This document shows positions 27,785 through 37,173 of a stretch of 64,000 bases of DNA, piece by piece. The notes under the pieces were generated by a model. The model was not told the origin of the DNA. It made no database searches and saw only the letters and a program-made list of their open reading frames with translations. A program made the position numbers and the translations under genes. The DNA lies in contig NZ_CP073063.1 of assembly GCF_022654015.1 (NCBI RefSeq), positions 1,674,001-1,738,000 on the forward strand. The letters run 5' to 3'. Numbering within the stretch: position 1 is the stretch's first letter; each line of letters starts with the position of its first letter. This DNA is from Brevundimonas diminuta. GTDB lineage: Bacteria; Pseudomonadota; Alphaproteobacteria; Caulobacterales; Caulobacteraceae.

Positions 27785-29449
27785 TCAGGCCTTCAGGCTC
27801 GGAAGGTTCAGTTCGTGCTCGCGCGCGGCCGCACGGGCGATCTCATAGCCGGCGTCGGCGTGACGCATGACGCCGGTGGCGGGGTCATTCCACAGCACCC
27901 GCTCAAGCCGTTGGGCGGCCTCCGGGGTCCCGTCCGCGACGATGACAACGCCCGAGTGCTGTGAATAGCCCATACCGACACCGCCGCCGTGGTGCAGCGA
28001 CACCCAGCTGGCGCCCGAGGCCGTGTTCAGAAGGGCGTTCAGCAGAGGCCAGTCGGAGATGGCGTCCGATCCGTCCATCATGGCCTCGGTCTCTCGGTTC
28101 GGGCTGGCGACCGACCCGCTGTCCAGGTGATCGCGGCCGATGACGATGGGGCCGGACAGTTCGCCCGACGCCACCATGTCGTTGAACATCAGACCGGCGC
28201 GGTGGCGGTCACCCAATCCGATCCAGCAGATGCGGGCAGGAAGTCCTTGAAAGGCAATGCGTTCACCCGCCATGTCGAGCCAGCGATGCAGACCCGCGTT
28301 GTCGGGGAACAGCCGCTTCATCGCCGCGTCTGTCTTTCTGATATCTTCCGGATCGCCGGTCAGGGCCGCCCAGCGGAACGGGCCGATGCCTCGACAGAAC
28401 AGCGGGCGGATGTAGGCGGGCACGAAGCCGGGGAAGTCGAACGCGTTCGTCACCCCCGCGTCGAAGGCGACCTGACGAATGTTGTTGCCGTAGTCGGTGG
28501 TCGGCACGCCCATCGCCTGGAAGTCCAGCATGGCCTTCACATGGGCGACGATGGAGATGCGCGCGGCGGCGGCGACGCTGTTCGGATCACTGACGCGCTT
28601 GTCTTCCCACTCCGCGACGGTCCAGCCGGAGGGGAGATAGCCGTTGATCAGATCGTGCGCGCTGGTCTGGTCGGTGACCAGATCTGGCCGGATGCTGCGT
28701 CGGACCATTTCAGGCAACAGATTGGCTGCGTTGCCCAACAGGCCGATCGACAAGGGTTTCTTGTCGCGGAACGATTGCTCCAGCAGCGCCAAGGCCTCGT
28801 CCAGGGTTTCGGCCATGACATCGACGTAGCGCGTGCGCAGACGGAACTCGATGCGGCTGCGTTGGCATTCGATCGTGATGCAGGATGCGCCGGCCATGGT
28901 CGCGGCCAGAGGCTGGGCCCCGCCCATGCCGCCGAGGCCTGCGGTCAGGATCCACTTGCCCGACCAGTCGCCGCCGTAGTGCTGGCGGCCGGCCTCCATG
29001 AAGGTCTCGTAGGTGCCTTGGACGATACCCTGGGTGCCGATGTAAATCCACGACCCGGCGGTCATCTGGCCGTACATGGCCAGGCCCTTGCGATCCAGTT
29101 CGTTGAAATGCTCCCAGGTCGCCCATTTCGGCACCAGGTTGGAATTGGCGATCAGCACGCGCGGGGCTTCGGCATGGGTGCGGAAGACTCCGACCGGCTT
29201 GCCGGATTGAACCAGCAGGGTTTCGTCGGCCTCCAGCGCTTGCAGGGTTTCCACGATCCTGTCGAACGCCGCCCAATCCCGCGCCGCCTTGCCAATGCCG
29301 CCATAGACGACGAGGTCCTGGGGCCGCTCGGCCACCTCGGGATCCAGGTTGTTCATCAGCATCCGCATGGCCGCCTCCGCGGCCCAGGTCTTGGCGGTCT
29401 TTTCGGGTCCACGCGGGCTGCGGACGATCCGGGCGTTGGACGTGTTCAT
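27785..29449 (-). CDS. hutU: Urocanate hydratase HutU
   Basis: This 554-residue protein adds water to urocanate to give imidazolonepropionate, using tightly bound NAD+. Recognisable segments include N-terminal [49 protein letters not shown], the NAD-binding [34 protein letters not shown] and [20 protein letters not shown]. It overlaps hutG by 4 bp and precedes hutH by 3 bp, so the three are translationally and transcriptionally linked. It acts in the cytosol. Confidence 0.97.
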   Translation of the reverse strand: MNTSNARIVRSPRGPEKTAKTWAAEAAMRMLMNNLDPEVAERPQDLVVYGGIGKAARDWAAFDRIVETLQALEADETLLVQSGKPVGVFRTHAEAPRVLIANSNLVPKWATWEHFNELDRKGLAMYGQMTAGSWIYIGTQGIVQGTYETFMEAGRQHYGGDWSGKWILTAGLGGMGGAQPLAATMAGASCITIECQRSRIEFRLRTRYVDVMAETLDEALALLEQSFRDKKPLSIGLLGNAANLLPEMVRRSIRPDLVTDQTSAHDLINGYLPSGWTVAEWEDKRVSDPNSVAAAARISIVAHVKAMLDFQAMGVPTTDYGNNIRQVAFDAGVTNAFDFPGFVPAYIRPLFCRGIGPFRWAALTGDPEDIRKTDAAMKRLFPDNAGLHRWLDMAGERIAFQGLPARICWIGLGDRHRAGLMFNDMVASGELSGPIVIGRDHLDSGSVASPNRETEAMMDGSDAISDWPLLNALLNTASGASWVSLHHGGGVGMGYSQHSGVVIVADGTPEAAQRLERVLWNDPATGVMRHADAGYEIARAAAREHELNLPSLKA

Positions 29450-30264
29450 CGTTGGCTCTCGGCGAAGGCGATGCAGGCGGTCAGGACGCGGCGCAGATGG
29501 GCGCGCATCGGCTCGGCGCGGTCCGGCTGGTAGGGGCTGGGCCAGTTGTCGGGCGACACCGGGCCGGTGGGATCAAGGATGTAGCCACGGTCCGCCAGCT
29601 CCATCTGGATGGCGTGAACGTCTGCGTCGGATTGGCCGTAATGGCGCGTGGTCCAGCCGCCCTTGAATCGGCCGTTGACGACGACGCTGTCGCCGCTGAT
29701 CGCACAGGCTTTTTCGACAGCCTGGGTCAGGTCGCCGGCGCAGGTGGCGCCGTCGTTGTCGCCGATATTGAACTGAGGCAGTTCGCCCTCGAACAGGCGC
29801 GGCACGACGGACCGGATCGAATGGGCGTCGTAGAGGACGACCGGACCTCGGTTGCGCAGTCGCTCCAGTTGGGCTTGCAGGGCGGCGTGATAGGGATCGA
29901 ACCAGATCGCGCGTCGCTCGGCGATCTCGGCCGCGTCGGGTTCCTGACCTGCCTGATACAGCGGCTCGCCGTCGAAGGTCTCGGTCGGGCACAGGCCGGT
30001 CGTGGTCATGCCGGGGTAGAGAGAGACGCCCGACGGATCGCGATTCACGTCGATGACACTGCGCGACACGCCCGTTCGCACCAAGGTGGCGCCCATATCG
30101 ATCGCGAAGTCGTACAGCCGATCCACCCACCAGTCCGCGTCCTTGCGGGCCAGCCAGGATGAAGTCATCCGCGCCTCGATGGCGGCCGGAATGTCGGTGC
30201 CTGTGTGCGGCAGGCCGATCACCATCGGCGCCGAACCTTCGTGGATGGTCAGCCAGTCCTGCAT
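29446..30264 (-). CDS. hutG: N-formylglutamate deformylase HutG
   Basis: This is a 272-residue protein from ATG 30264 ([17 protein letters not shown]). The longer frame to 30330 would run over the palindromic operator, so it is rejected. Motifs of the N-formylglutamate amidohydrolase family are [52 protein letters not shown] and [12 protein letters not shown], with the metal ligands expected of this zinc enzyme. It hydrolyses N-formyl-L-glutamate to glutamate and formate, the last step of the HutF/HutG branch. It is the first gene of the leftward hut transcript. Confidence 0.94.
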   Translation of the reverse strand: MQDWLTIHEGSAPMVIGLPHTGTDIPAAIEARMTSSWLARKDADWWVDRLYDFAIDMGATLVRTGVSRSVIDVNRDPSGVSLYPGMTTTGLCPTETFDGEPLYQAGQEPDAAEIAERRAIWFDPYHAALQAQLERLRNRGPVVLYDAHSIRSVVPRLFEGELPQFNIGDNDGATCAGDLTQAVEKACAISGDSVVVNGRFKGGWTTRHYGQSDADVHAIQMELADRGYILDPTGPVSPDNWPSPYQPDRAEPMRAHLRRVLTACIAFAESQR

Positions 30265-30300
30265 CCGTTCGGCCTCCCTCGCCAAATCGATCCATCGTGG

Positions 30301-30314
30301 TATGTCTAGACATA
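30301..30314. promoter_or_regulatory. Palindromic HutC-type operator in the hutG-hutF divergent promoter
   Basis: A perfect 14-bp palindrome, TATGTCTAGACATA, lies in the 77-bp gap between hutG and hutF. HutC and related GntR/UTRA regulators bind short symmetric TGT-N-ACA sites; the core here is TGTCTAGACA. With hutC itself in the rightward arm, one site could repress both transcripts until urocanate binds HutC. Confidence 0.78.
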
Positions 30315-30341
30315 TTGATCGGAACGACACGGACCTGTCCA

Positions 30342-31718
30342 GTGACCCTTCAGCCGCAGCCTGTGGATCGCACCCTCTGGTTCGAAGCGGCCCTATTGCC
30401 GGACGGCTGGGCGCGCGACGTCCGCATCGGCATCGCGGGCGGGCGGATTGTCAGTCTGGAAACCGCCGTGGCGCGTAGCCCGGCGGACGAAGGGGGCGGT
30501 GTCGCCCTGCCCGGCGTAGCCAACGTGCACAGCCACGCCTTTCAGCGCGCCATGGCGGGTCTGACCGAGGCGCGCGGGCCTTCGGACGACGACTTCTGGA
30601 CGTGGCGCGAGCTGATGTACCGCTTCCTGGATCGGGGCGGGCCGGAAGAGATCGAGGCCATCACCGCCCTGGCCTTCATGGAAATGCTGGAGGGCGGCTT
30701 CACCCGCGTCGCCGAGTTCCATTATCTGCACAACGACCCGTCGGGAGTGGTCTATTCGGACCGGGCCGAGATCGCAGCGCGGATCATGACGGCGGCGCAG
30801 GCGACGGGCATCGCCCTGACCCTGCTGCCGGTCTTCTACGCCCATGCCGGGTTTGGGGGACAGCCGTCGGCGCATGGACAGCGGCGCTTCATGAACGACC
30901 TGGACGGTTTCGCCGATCTGGTCACGCGATGCCGGGCCCTGGCCGCCGATCTGCCCGACGCCGTGGTCGGGGTCGCGCCGCACAGCCTGCGCGCCGTCAG
31001 CCCTGATGAACTGACGGCCATACCTGCGCTGGCGGGCGACGGTCCGATCCATATCCATGTCGCCGAACAGACCAAGGAGGTCGCGGACTGCCTGGCCTGG
31101 TCTGGCGCGCGGCCGGTAGAATGGCTCCTGGCCAATGCGCCGGTCGATTCTCGCTGGTGCCTGATCCACTCCACCCATGTGACTGAAGCCGAGTGGCGCG
31201 GCGTCGTGGCGCGCGGCGCCGTCGTCGGCCTGTGCCCGATCACGGAGGCTAATCTGGGCGACGGCGTCTTCCCGGCGGTCGATTTCACGCGCGCCGGCGG
31301 GCGGTTCGGCATCGGAACCGATTCCAACGTGCAGATCGGCGTCGCAGAGGAACTGCAAATGCTGGAATACAGTCAGCGGCTGGCGCTTCGCGGTCGCGCG
31401 GTGATGGCGGACCCTGAACGCTCGACGGGCCGCGCCTTGTTTGATCGCGCGCTGGCGGGCGGCGTCCAGGCGACGGGCGCGGCATCGGGGCTGAGCGTCG
31501 GGGCGTCGGCGGACATCGTATCGCTGGATACAAGCGGCGTCGCGTTTGCGGGACGGTCGGGCGATGCGGTGCTCGACAGCTGGATCTTCGGCGCGCCGAC
31601 GGGCTCAATCCGTTCGGTTTGGTGCGCAGGGCGGGAGGTCGTGAAAAACGGCCGCCATATCGCCCGAGACAACATTGAGGCGCGCTATCGCAAGGCCTTG
31701 TCGGCGGTGTTGGGGTGA
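30342..31718 (+). CDS. hutF: Formimidoylglutamate deiminase HutF
   Basis: This is a 458-residue protein from GTG 30342. An upstream ATG at 30159 would run antisense through hutG and over the operator. It belongs to the amidohydrolase superfamily: LPGVANVHSHAFQRAMAGLTE (metal His pair), VGVAPHSLRAVSPDEL, IHIHVAEQTKEVADC, LIHSTHVTEAEW and GIGTDSNVQI. HutF removes ammonia from N-formimino-L-glutamate to give N-formylglutamate, the substrate of HutG. It is the first gene of hutF-hutC-hutI and overlaps hutC by 4 bp. Together with hutG it defines the five-step pathway without HutE-type formiminoglutamase. Confidence 0.95.
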   Translation: MTLQPQPVDRTLWFEAALLPDGWARDVRIGIAGGRIVSLETAVARSPADEGGGVALPGVANVHSHAFQRAMAGLTEARGPSDDDFWTWRELMYRFLDRGGPEEIEAITALAFMEMLEGGFTRVAEFHYLHNDPSGVVYSDRAEIAARIMTAAQATGIALTLLPVFYAHAGFGGQPSAHGQRRFMNDLDGFADLVTRCRALAADLPDAVVGVAPHSLRAVSPDELTAIPALAGDGPIHIHVAEQTKEVADCLAWSGARPVEWLLANAPVDSRWCLIHSTHVTEAEWRGVVARGAVVGLCPITEANLGDGVFPAVDFTRAGGRFGIGTDSNVQIGVAEELQMLEYSQRLALRGRAVMADPERSTGRALFDRALAGGVQATGAASGLSVGASADIVSLDTSGVAFAGRSGDAVLDSWIFGAPTGSIRSVWCAGREVVKNGRHIARDNIEARYRKALSAVLG

Positions 31719-32440
31719 GCCTGCATCGCCGCATCTACGCCGATCTGGAGGGGCTTATCCTGTCCGGCGAGCTATCGCCCGGCGATCGCATTCCGTTCGA
31801 GCATGAGCTAACCGAACGCTACGGCTGTTCACGCATGACGGTGTCCAAAGCCATTTCGGAACTGGCGGGGCGGGGGCTGTTGATGCGCCGACGTCGCGCC
31901 GGCACCTTCGTCGCCCAGCCCAAGGCCCACGCCGCCGTCCTGGCTATTCCCGACCTGCGGGCAGAGGTGATCGAGCGCGGGCAGGCTTACGGCTACGTCC
32001 TCCTTGAGCGGATAGAACGTGAGCCGGACGGTGAGGACGAAATCGAACTGGCGTCGGGTGGTCTTCTGCTCGATCTGACCTGTCTGCACAGCGCCGACGG
32101 CGCGCCCCTGGCCTTGGAACATCGGCTCATCGCGCTCGGCGCGGCGCCTCAAGCCATAGACGTGGACTTTCATGTGATTCCACCGGGAAGCTGGCTGCTG
32201 GACTCGGCGCCATGGACTGAGGCTGAGAACCGCATTTCAGCGATCGCGGCGGACGCCCGCGCTGCCCGCCTACTGGAACTCAAGCCGGGCGCCGCCTGTC
32301 TATGCGTCGAGCGGCGGACATGGCGGGACGGACAGGGGGTGACGCGGGTGTGGCAGACCTTCCCCGGCGACCGCTACGATCTGGTGGCGCGCTTCTCGTC
32401 AGCCCATTCACCCGTTCTGGCCAAGGAGCCTCGCCGATGA
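31715..32440 (+). CDS. hutC: Histidine-utilisation repressor HutC (GntR/UTRA)
   Basis: This 241-residue protein has a GntR winged helix-turn-helix at residues 1-70 ([56 protein letters not shown]). A UTRA ligand domain follows (about 90-235), ending [25 protein letters not shown]. HutC represses hut operons and is released by urocanate. The 4-bp overlaps with hutF and hutI mean the regulator is made with the enzymes it controls, giving autoregulation through the shared operator at 30301. Confidence 0.93.
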   Translation: MSLHRRIYADLEGLILSGELSPGDRIPFEHELTERYGCSRMTVSKAISELAGRGLLMRRRRAGTFVAQPKAHAAVLAIPDLRAEVIERGQAYGYVLLERIEREPDGEDEIELASGGLLLDLTCLHSADGAPLALEHRLIALGAAPQAIDVDFHVIPPGSWLLDSAPWTEAENRISAIAADARAARLLELKPGAACLCVERRTWRDGQGVTRVWQTFPGDRYDLVARFSSAHSPVLAKEPRR

Positions 32441-33645
32441 AGGCCGACCGTCTGCTGATCGACTGTCATGTCGCCACCATGGTCGAGGGACCGGTTCCTT
32501 ATGGCGCCATCCAGGACGCCGCCGTGGTCGTCGCCGATGGCCGCATCGCCTGGGTGGGACCGCGCGCTGACCTGCCGGCTGTAGAGGCGGTTGAAACCCA
32601 GCGTCTGGAGGGGGGATGGGTCACGCCTGGCCTGATCGACTGCCACACCCATTTGGTGTTCGGCGGCGACCGTTCGGCCGAGTTCGAACAGCGGCTGGGC
32701 GGCGCGACCTATGAGGAGATCGCGCGGGCCGGCGGAGGCATCGTCTCGTCCGTGAAGGCCACGCGCGCCGCGTCGGAGGATGACCTGTTCGCCTCCGCCA
32801 TGACACGTCTGGCGGGGCTGAAGGCCACCGGGGTCACCACCGTCGAGATCAAGTCCGGCTATGGTCTGGACCTTGAGACCGAGTTGAAGATGCTGCGTGT
32901 TGCGCGTCGGATAGGGCGCGAGGGCGGGGTGCGTGTCCGCACTAGCTACCTGGGCCTGCATGCCGTGCCGCCTGAATATCGCGACGACCGGGCGGCCTAT
33001 GTTGATTTGGCCATCGAAGACATCCTGCCCGCCGCCCATGCCGAAGGTCTGATCGATGCGGTCGACGCCTATTGCGAGCCCATCGCCTTCTCGACCGCAG
33101 AAGTGTCGCGCCTGTTCGACAAGGCGCGCGCGCTGGGGCTACCGGTCAAACTGCACGCCGACCAGTTATCGAACGGCGGTGGTGCTGCCCTTGCGGCGCG
33201 CTATCAGGCCCTGTCGGCCGATCACATCGAACATGCGACCGAGGAGGGCGTCGCCGCCATGGCCGCCGCGGGTGTGGTCGCCGTCCTTTTGCCCGGCGCC
33301 TATCTGATGCTGCGCGAGACCCAGCCGCCGCCCATCGATCTCCTGCGCCGCCACGGCGTGCGCATGGCCGTCGCCACCGACTGCAATCCCGGAACATCGC
33401 CATTGGCCTCCATGACCGCCGCGCTCAATCTGGCGTGCGTCCAGTTTCGCCTGACACCGGAAGAGGCCTTGGCCGGCGCAACGCGGGAGGCGGCGAGGGC
33501 GCTGGGTCTGCTTGACGAAATCGGCACTTTGGAACTGGGCAAGGCTGCCGACCTCGCCGTCTGGGACATCTCGCGGCCGGCCGAGCTTTGCTACTGGATA
33601 GGCAAGTCCATGCTTTACTTCAGCACTAGGGCGAGTTTTTTTTAG
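32437..33645 (+). CDS. hutI: Imidazolonepropionase HutI
   Basis: This is a 402-residue protein from ATG 32437, overlapping the hutC stop as ATGA. Amidohydrolase motifs are [75 protein letters not shown] and [14 protein letters not shown]. It opens the imidazolone ring to N-formiminoglutamate. The last 15-20 residues ([15 protein letters not shown]) are unlike the usual C-terminus and the stop sits just after a T-tract at 33636-33643. A small frameshift or natural divergence at the very end is possible. The T-tract overlaps the convergent response-regulator stop. Confidence 0.93.
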   Translation: MKADRLLIDCHVATMVEGPVPYGAIQDAAVVVADGRIAWVGPRADLPAVEAVETQRLEGGWVTPGLIDCHTHLVFGGDRSAEFEQRLGGATYEEIARAGGGIVSSVKATRAASEDDLFASAMTRLAGLKATGVTTVEIKSGYGLDLETELKMLRVARRIGREGGVRVRTSYLGLHAVPPEYRDDRAAYVDLAIEDILPAAHAEGLIDAVDAYCEPIAFSTAEVSRLFDKARALGLPVKLHADQLSNGGGAALAARYQALSADHIEHATEEGVAAMAAAGVVAVLLPGAYLMLRETQPPPIDLLRRHGVRMAVATDCNPGTSPLASMTAALNLACVQFRLTPEEALAGATREAARALGLLDEIGTLELGKAADLAVWDISRPAELCYWIGKSMLYFSTRASFF

Positions 33646-34019
33646 ATCTCGGCGACGCCCATGGCCTTCATCAGGGCGTCGCGGATGGCGGCTTCGGTGA
33701 AAGGCTTCTGGATCGTGGGTTGGCCGCGCCATTCGTCGGGCAAACCGCCTTCGCCGTAGCCGGTTGAAAAGACGAACGGCACGCCGCGTTCCTTCAGCGC
33801 CTCCGCTACGGGAAAGACCTGACGACCGGCGACGTTCACGTCCAGCAGGGCGGCGTCGAGATTGTCCGTCTCTCGAGCCAGTTTTTGGCCGTCGTCAACA
33901 TTGGAGGCGGGACCGATCGGCACGCATTCCATGTCTTCCAGAATGGTTTCCAGAAGCATGGCCACTAGGGATTCGTCCTCGACCACGAGGACACGGCGAC
34001 CGGTCAGAGGTTGAGTCAT
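33642..34019 (-). CDS. Single-domain response regulator (receiver only)
   Basis: This 125-residue receiver domain has the acidic pair [13 protein letters not shown], the phospho-acceptor Asp in [19 protein letters not shown], the switch Thr/Ser in [10 protein letters not shown] and the Lys in [16 protein letters not shown]. No output domain is present. It overlaps the upstream sensor kinase by 4 bp, so the two form a cognate pair. Receiver-only proteins next to HWE kinases are common in alphaproteobacteria, where they relay phosphate or act as phosphate sinks, some in general stress signalling. It ends inside the convergent hutI stop. Confidence 0.9.
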   Translation of the reverse strand: MTQPLTGRRVLVVEDESLVAMLLETILEDMECVPIGPASNVDDGQKLARETDNLDAALLDVNVAGRQVFPVAEALKERGVPFVFSTGYGEGGLPDEWRGQPTIQKPFTEAAIRDALMKAMGVAEI

Positions 34020-35524
34020 TGTGCGGCCGTCCTGTCCAGTGGAACCGTCAGTTCCGCGATCAATCCATCGGTGGCGTAGACCAGATCGATCTCGCCCGCC
34101 AGATCATGTCGAATGTTTCGTTCAATCAAGCGGCTACCGAAGCCTCTTCTTTCCGGAGCCGTAACCTTCGGGCCGCCGATCTCTCGCCAGCTCAGCTTCA
34201 GTTTCCGGTCGCGCTGATCCGCTAGGCCCCAGTCGATGAGGATGCGACCGTCCGGGGTATGAAGCGCGCCATATTTGGCGGCATTCGTCGCGAGCTCATG
34301 GAAGATCATGCCCAAAGACAGGACGACGGCCGGCTCCAGCGACACCGGCGGTCCATTCAGGCTTATGCGGGTCGGCCCGTAAGCTTCAGTTTCATGTTCC
34401 AGGATGGCGCGCAGGTCGGCGCCCTCCCAATGGCTTTGCGTCAGCAGATTGTGGGTGTGCGACAGCGCCATGATCCGGGACTGGAAGGTCTCGGCGAAGC
34501 TGGCGGGGTCGGTGTTGGAACGGGCCGTCTGGATCGCGATGGATTGGACCGTGGCCAGGGTGTTCTTCACGCGGTGGTTCAGTTCGTCGATCATCAACTT
34601 CTGACGCTGGGCGGCCAAGACGTTTTCGGTGATGTCGTGGCCCTGAACGAAGATACCCACGACCGCGCCCGCATCGTCTCGGATCGGTTGATAGATGAAG
34701 TTGAGATAGACGGTTTCGAGCAGCCCGTCCGGCTTGCGCTGCAGTTGGGCCGCGCTTTCGCGGCCTTCATAGGGTTCGCCTGTGGCGAAGACGCTATCGA
34801 GAAACTCGTAGAAGCCTTGGCCTTCCAGTTCCGGCAGGGCCTGCCTGACGGGCTTTCCGGCAATATCCCTGTGACCGATGAGTTGGCTGTAGGCGTCGTT
34901 ATGCATCTGAAACCGGTGATCCGGCCCGGACAGGATGGCGACGAAGCCAGGGGCCTGCATGAACATTTCGACGAGGCGATTGCGCTCGGTCTCCAGGCGA
35001 CGATTGTCCTCCTGGACGGATTGAGCCCGGCGCAGGACCGAGCCGCCGACGATGGCGTCCAGCGCGGTGGTCGGCTCATCCGGGCGGATCACGGGCGCCA
35101 GGTCCGTCACATCCGTGGTGTGTTGAAGCAGCATGACCACTTCGCCGTCGCCGTTCAGGATGGGCGTATGGGTGGCGCTCCACAGACGTTCCTCAAAACC
35201 CTCGGTGCCGTCAGCCAGCACTCGAGGCATCGAAAAGCGCACCACGGCGAGATGATCGCGTTGTCGTGTGTCTCGCGCCTTTTCAAGCGAGGCGCGGACC
35301 TGTCGAACATTCTCAGGGGCATCGGATCCGGGGCCGGAGTCAAAGGCGGCAAAGAGCGGCTGACCCAGCACATCGCTGCGCTTGGCTCCGGTCACATCCA
35401 TATAGGCCTGGTTGACTTCTGCGATGCGCAGGTCAGGCGTGAGCAGCACATACGGATTGGGCGAAGCCTCAAAGGCCGCGCCCAGATCGACGGTCAGGTC
35501 GCTTGATTTCACTGTTTCGTTCAA
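34016..35524 (-). CDS. HWE-family sensor histidine kinase with two PAS domains
   Basis: This 502-residue cytosolic protein has PAS 1 at about residues 15-130 (FEASPNPYVLLTPDLRIAEVNQAYMDVTG). PAS 2 follows at about 185-305 (MFMQAPGFVAILSGPDHRFQMHNDAYSQLIG), ending in a PAC-like FIYQPIRDDAGAVVGIFVQGHDIT. The kinase core has the phospho-His motif DELNHRVKNTLATVQSIA and HWE-type ATP-binding segments (LSLGMIFHELATNAAKYGAL, RRGFGSRLIERNIRHDL). No transmembrane segment is seen, so the signal is probably intracellular, possibly light or redox by analogy with PAS relatives. It is coupled to the receiver protein downstream. Confidence 0.9.
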   Translation of the reverse strand: MNETVKSSDLTVDLGAAFEASPNPYVLLTPDLRIAEVNQAYMDVTGAKRSDVLGQPLFAAFDSGPGSDAPENVRQVRASLEKARDTRQRDHLAVVRFSMPRVLADGTEGFEERLWSATHTPILNGDGEVVMLLQHTTDVTDLAPVIRPDEPTTALDAIVGGSVLRRAQSVQEDNRRLETERNRLVEMFMQAPGFVAILSGPDHRFQMHNDAYSQLIGHRDIAGKPVRQALPELEGQGFYEFLDSVFATGEPYEGRESAAQLQRKPDGLLETVYLNFIYQPIRDDAGAVVGIFVQGHDITENVLAAQRQKLMIDELNHRVKNTLATVQSIAIQTARSNTDPASFAETFQSRIMALSHTHNLLTQSHWEGADLRAILEHETEAYGPTRISLNGPPVSLEPAVVLSLGMIFHELATNAAKYGALHTPDGRILIDWGLADQRDRKLKLSWREIGGPKVTAPERRGFGSRLIERNIRHDLAGEIDLVYATDGLIAELTVPLDRTAAQ

Positions 35525-35643
35525 CGCCTACCCCGCACAGCTTGGCGATAACGCGCCACATCGAAATCGGTTCTCTGGTCGCGTGTCGTGAACTGTGATC
35601 GCAAGTTTATTGGCGGGCCGCCGGAATTTGCTAATCAGCGCGC

Positions 35644-37164
35644 ATGACAATCGCCGGCGTTTTCGCCACCCTCTCGCTCATGATGGCGCCCGCAGCCGAC
35701 CAGCCCACCGTCCGCATTTCGCAGGGCGTCCTGAACGGACGCGCGGATGCCGATGTGGCGGCGTTCAAGAACATTCCCTATGCCGCGCCGCCGACGGCCG
35801 AGCGACGTTGGCGACCACCCGGTCCCGCGCCGACCTGGCAGGGCCAGCGGGACGCCTCGGCCTATGGCCCGCTGTGCATGCAGGCGCCCCCGAACGGCGA
35901 CCCTGGCGTCGGTCCCTTGCCGATGAGCGAGGATTGCCTGAACCTGAACGTCTGGCGGCCCATCAGCGCGGCTCAGCCCGCGCCGGTCATGGTCTGGATC
36001 CACGGCGGCGGGCTGGTGAACGGGTCGGGAACCGCGCCGCTGTATGACGGAACGAACCTGGCCAAGCGCGGCATGGTCGTGGTGACGCTGAACTATCGAC
36101 TGGGGCGGCTGGGCTTCTTCGATCATCCGGCGCTGGCGGCCGAGCGGCCGGCGGGCGAGGCGGCGGGCAACTACGGTCTGATGGACGTGACGGCGGCGCT
36201 GAAATGGGTGCGGGCCAATATCGCGGCCTTTGGCGGCGACCCCAAGAACGTGACCATCCTCGGTGAATCGGCGGGCGGGGCGATCGTCACGCGGCTGATG
36301 ATCTCGCCGCCGGCGCGCGGTCTGTTCGACCGGGCGATCGTTCAATCCGGCCTGGGCCGGGAGTTGCAGACGCCACTGGACCGCAAAGGCGCCTATGGCG
36401 CGCCTTCAGCGCGGGAGCGCGGCGAGGTCTGGGCCTATGGCGCGGGATTGCGAACGGCGGCGGATTTGCGTGCGGCGCCAGCCGATCTGTTCCTGACGCC
36501 GCCGCCGGTCTTCGCCAACGGCGACCTGACGCTGATCGACGGGCGGGTCGTGCCGTCCACGGTTGAGGCGGCGTTCAAGGCGGGGCGGCAGGCCCCGGTG
36601 CCCTTCATCATCGGCAGCAACAGCGCCGAGTTCTGGTGGATGCGGCCGACGGATCGCAACGGCTATGGTCAGATCGACGACGACATGACCTGGCTCGAGC
36701 GCGCCGACGCCGTTCAGGCCTATGGCGGGCTGGAAGCGTTCGACAAGCTGGCGATCACGGATCTGGTGTTTTCCGAGCCGGCCCGGATGCTGGCGCGGCT
36801 GCATGCCAAGGCGGGCCATCCGGCCTGGCTCTATCGGTTCGATATCTCGTCGCCGCAGAATCCGGAGCCGCATGGCGGCGCGACTCATGCAATCGAACGG
36901 CCCTATGTGTTCGGCACCTTAAACACCCTGCCGTATCCGGTCGAAGATCGGGACCGGAAGGCGTCGGAGGCCATGATGGGCTACTGGACCGCCTTCGCGC
37001 GATCGGGCGATCCGAATGGCGTCGGGCGGCCCCGCTGGCCCACGACGACGCTGAGAGACACCCGGCTGATGAACTTCGTCAATCCGGGACCGACCGTGAC
37101 GCCCGTGCCGTTCAGCGCCCGGCTGGACCTGCTCGAGCGGTTCCGCGAGCGGCCCAGGCCCTGA
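35644..37164 (+). CDS. Type B carboxylesterase family protein, secreted
   Basis: This 506-residue alpha/beta hydrolase has an N-terminal signal-like segment (AGVFATLSLMMAPAADQ). Family signatures are FKNIPYAAPPTAERRW, SEDCLNLNVWRP, VWIHGGGLVNGSG (oxyanion hole), the nucleophile elbow in VTILGESAGGAIVTRLM, SNSAEFWW and the catalytic His in HGGATHAIERPYVF. The substrate, probably esters of short acids, cannot be deduced. It is monocistronic, 10 bp from the convergent gor stop, with 119 bp upstream for its promoter opposite the kinase gene. Confidence 0.9.
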   Translation: MTIAGVFATLSLMMAPAADQPTVRISQGVLNGRADADVAAFKNIPYAAPPTAERRWRPPGPAPTWQGQRDASAYGPLCMQAPPNGDPGVGPLPMSEDCLNLNVWRPISAAQPAPVMVWIHGGGLVNGSGTAPLYDGTNLAKRGMVVVTLNYRLGRLGFFDHPALAAERPAGEAAGNYGLMDVTAALKWVRANIAAFGGDPKNVTILGESAGGAIVTRLMISPPARGLFDRAIVQSGLGRELQTPLDRKGAYGAPSARERGEVWAYGAGLRTAADLRAAPADLFLTPPPVFANGDLTLIDGRVVPSTVEAAFKAGRQAPVPFIIGSNSAEFWWMRPTDRNGYGQIDDDMTWLERADAVQAYGGLEAFDKLAITDLVFSEPARMLARLHAKAGHPAWLYRFDISSPQNPEPHGGATHAIERPYVFGTLNTLPYPVEDRDRKASEAMMGYWTAFARSGDPNGVGRPRWPTTTLRDTRLMNFVNPGPTVTPVPFSARLDLLERFRERPRP

Positions 37165-37173
37165 GAGCAAGCG

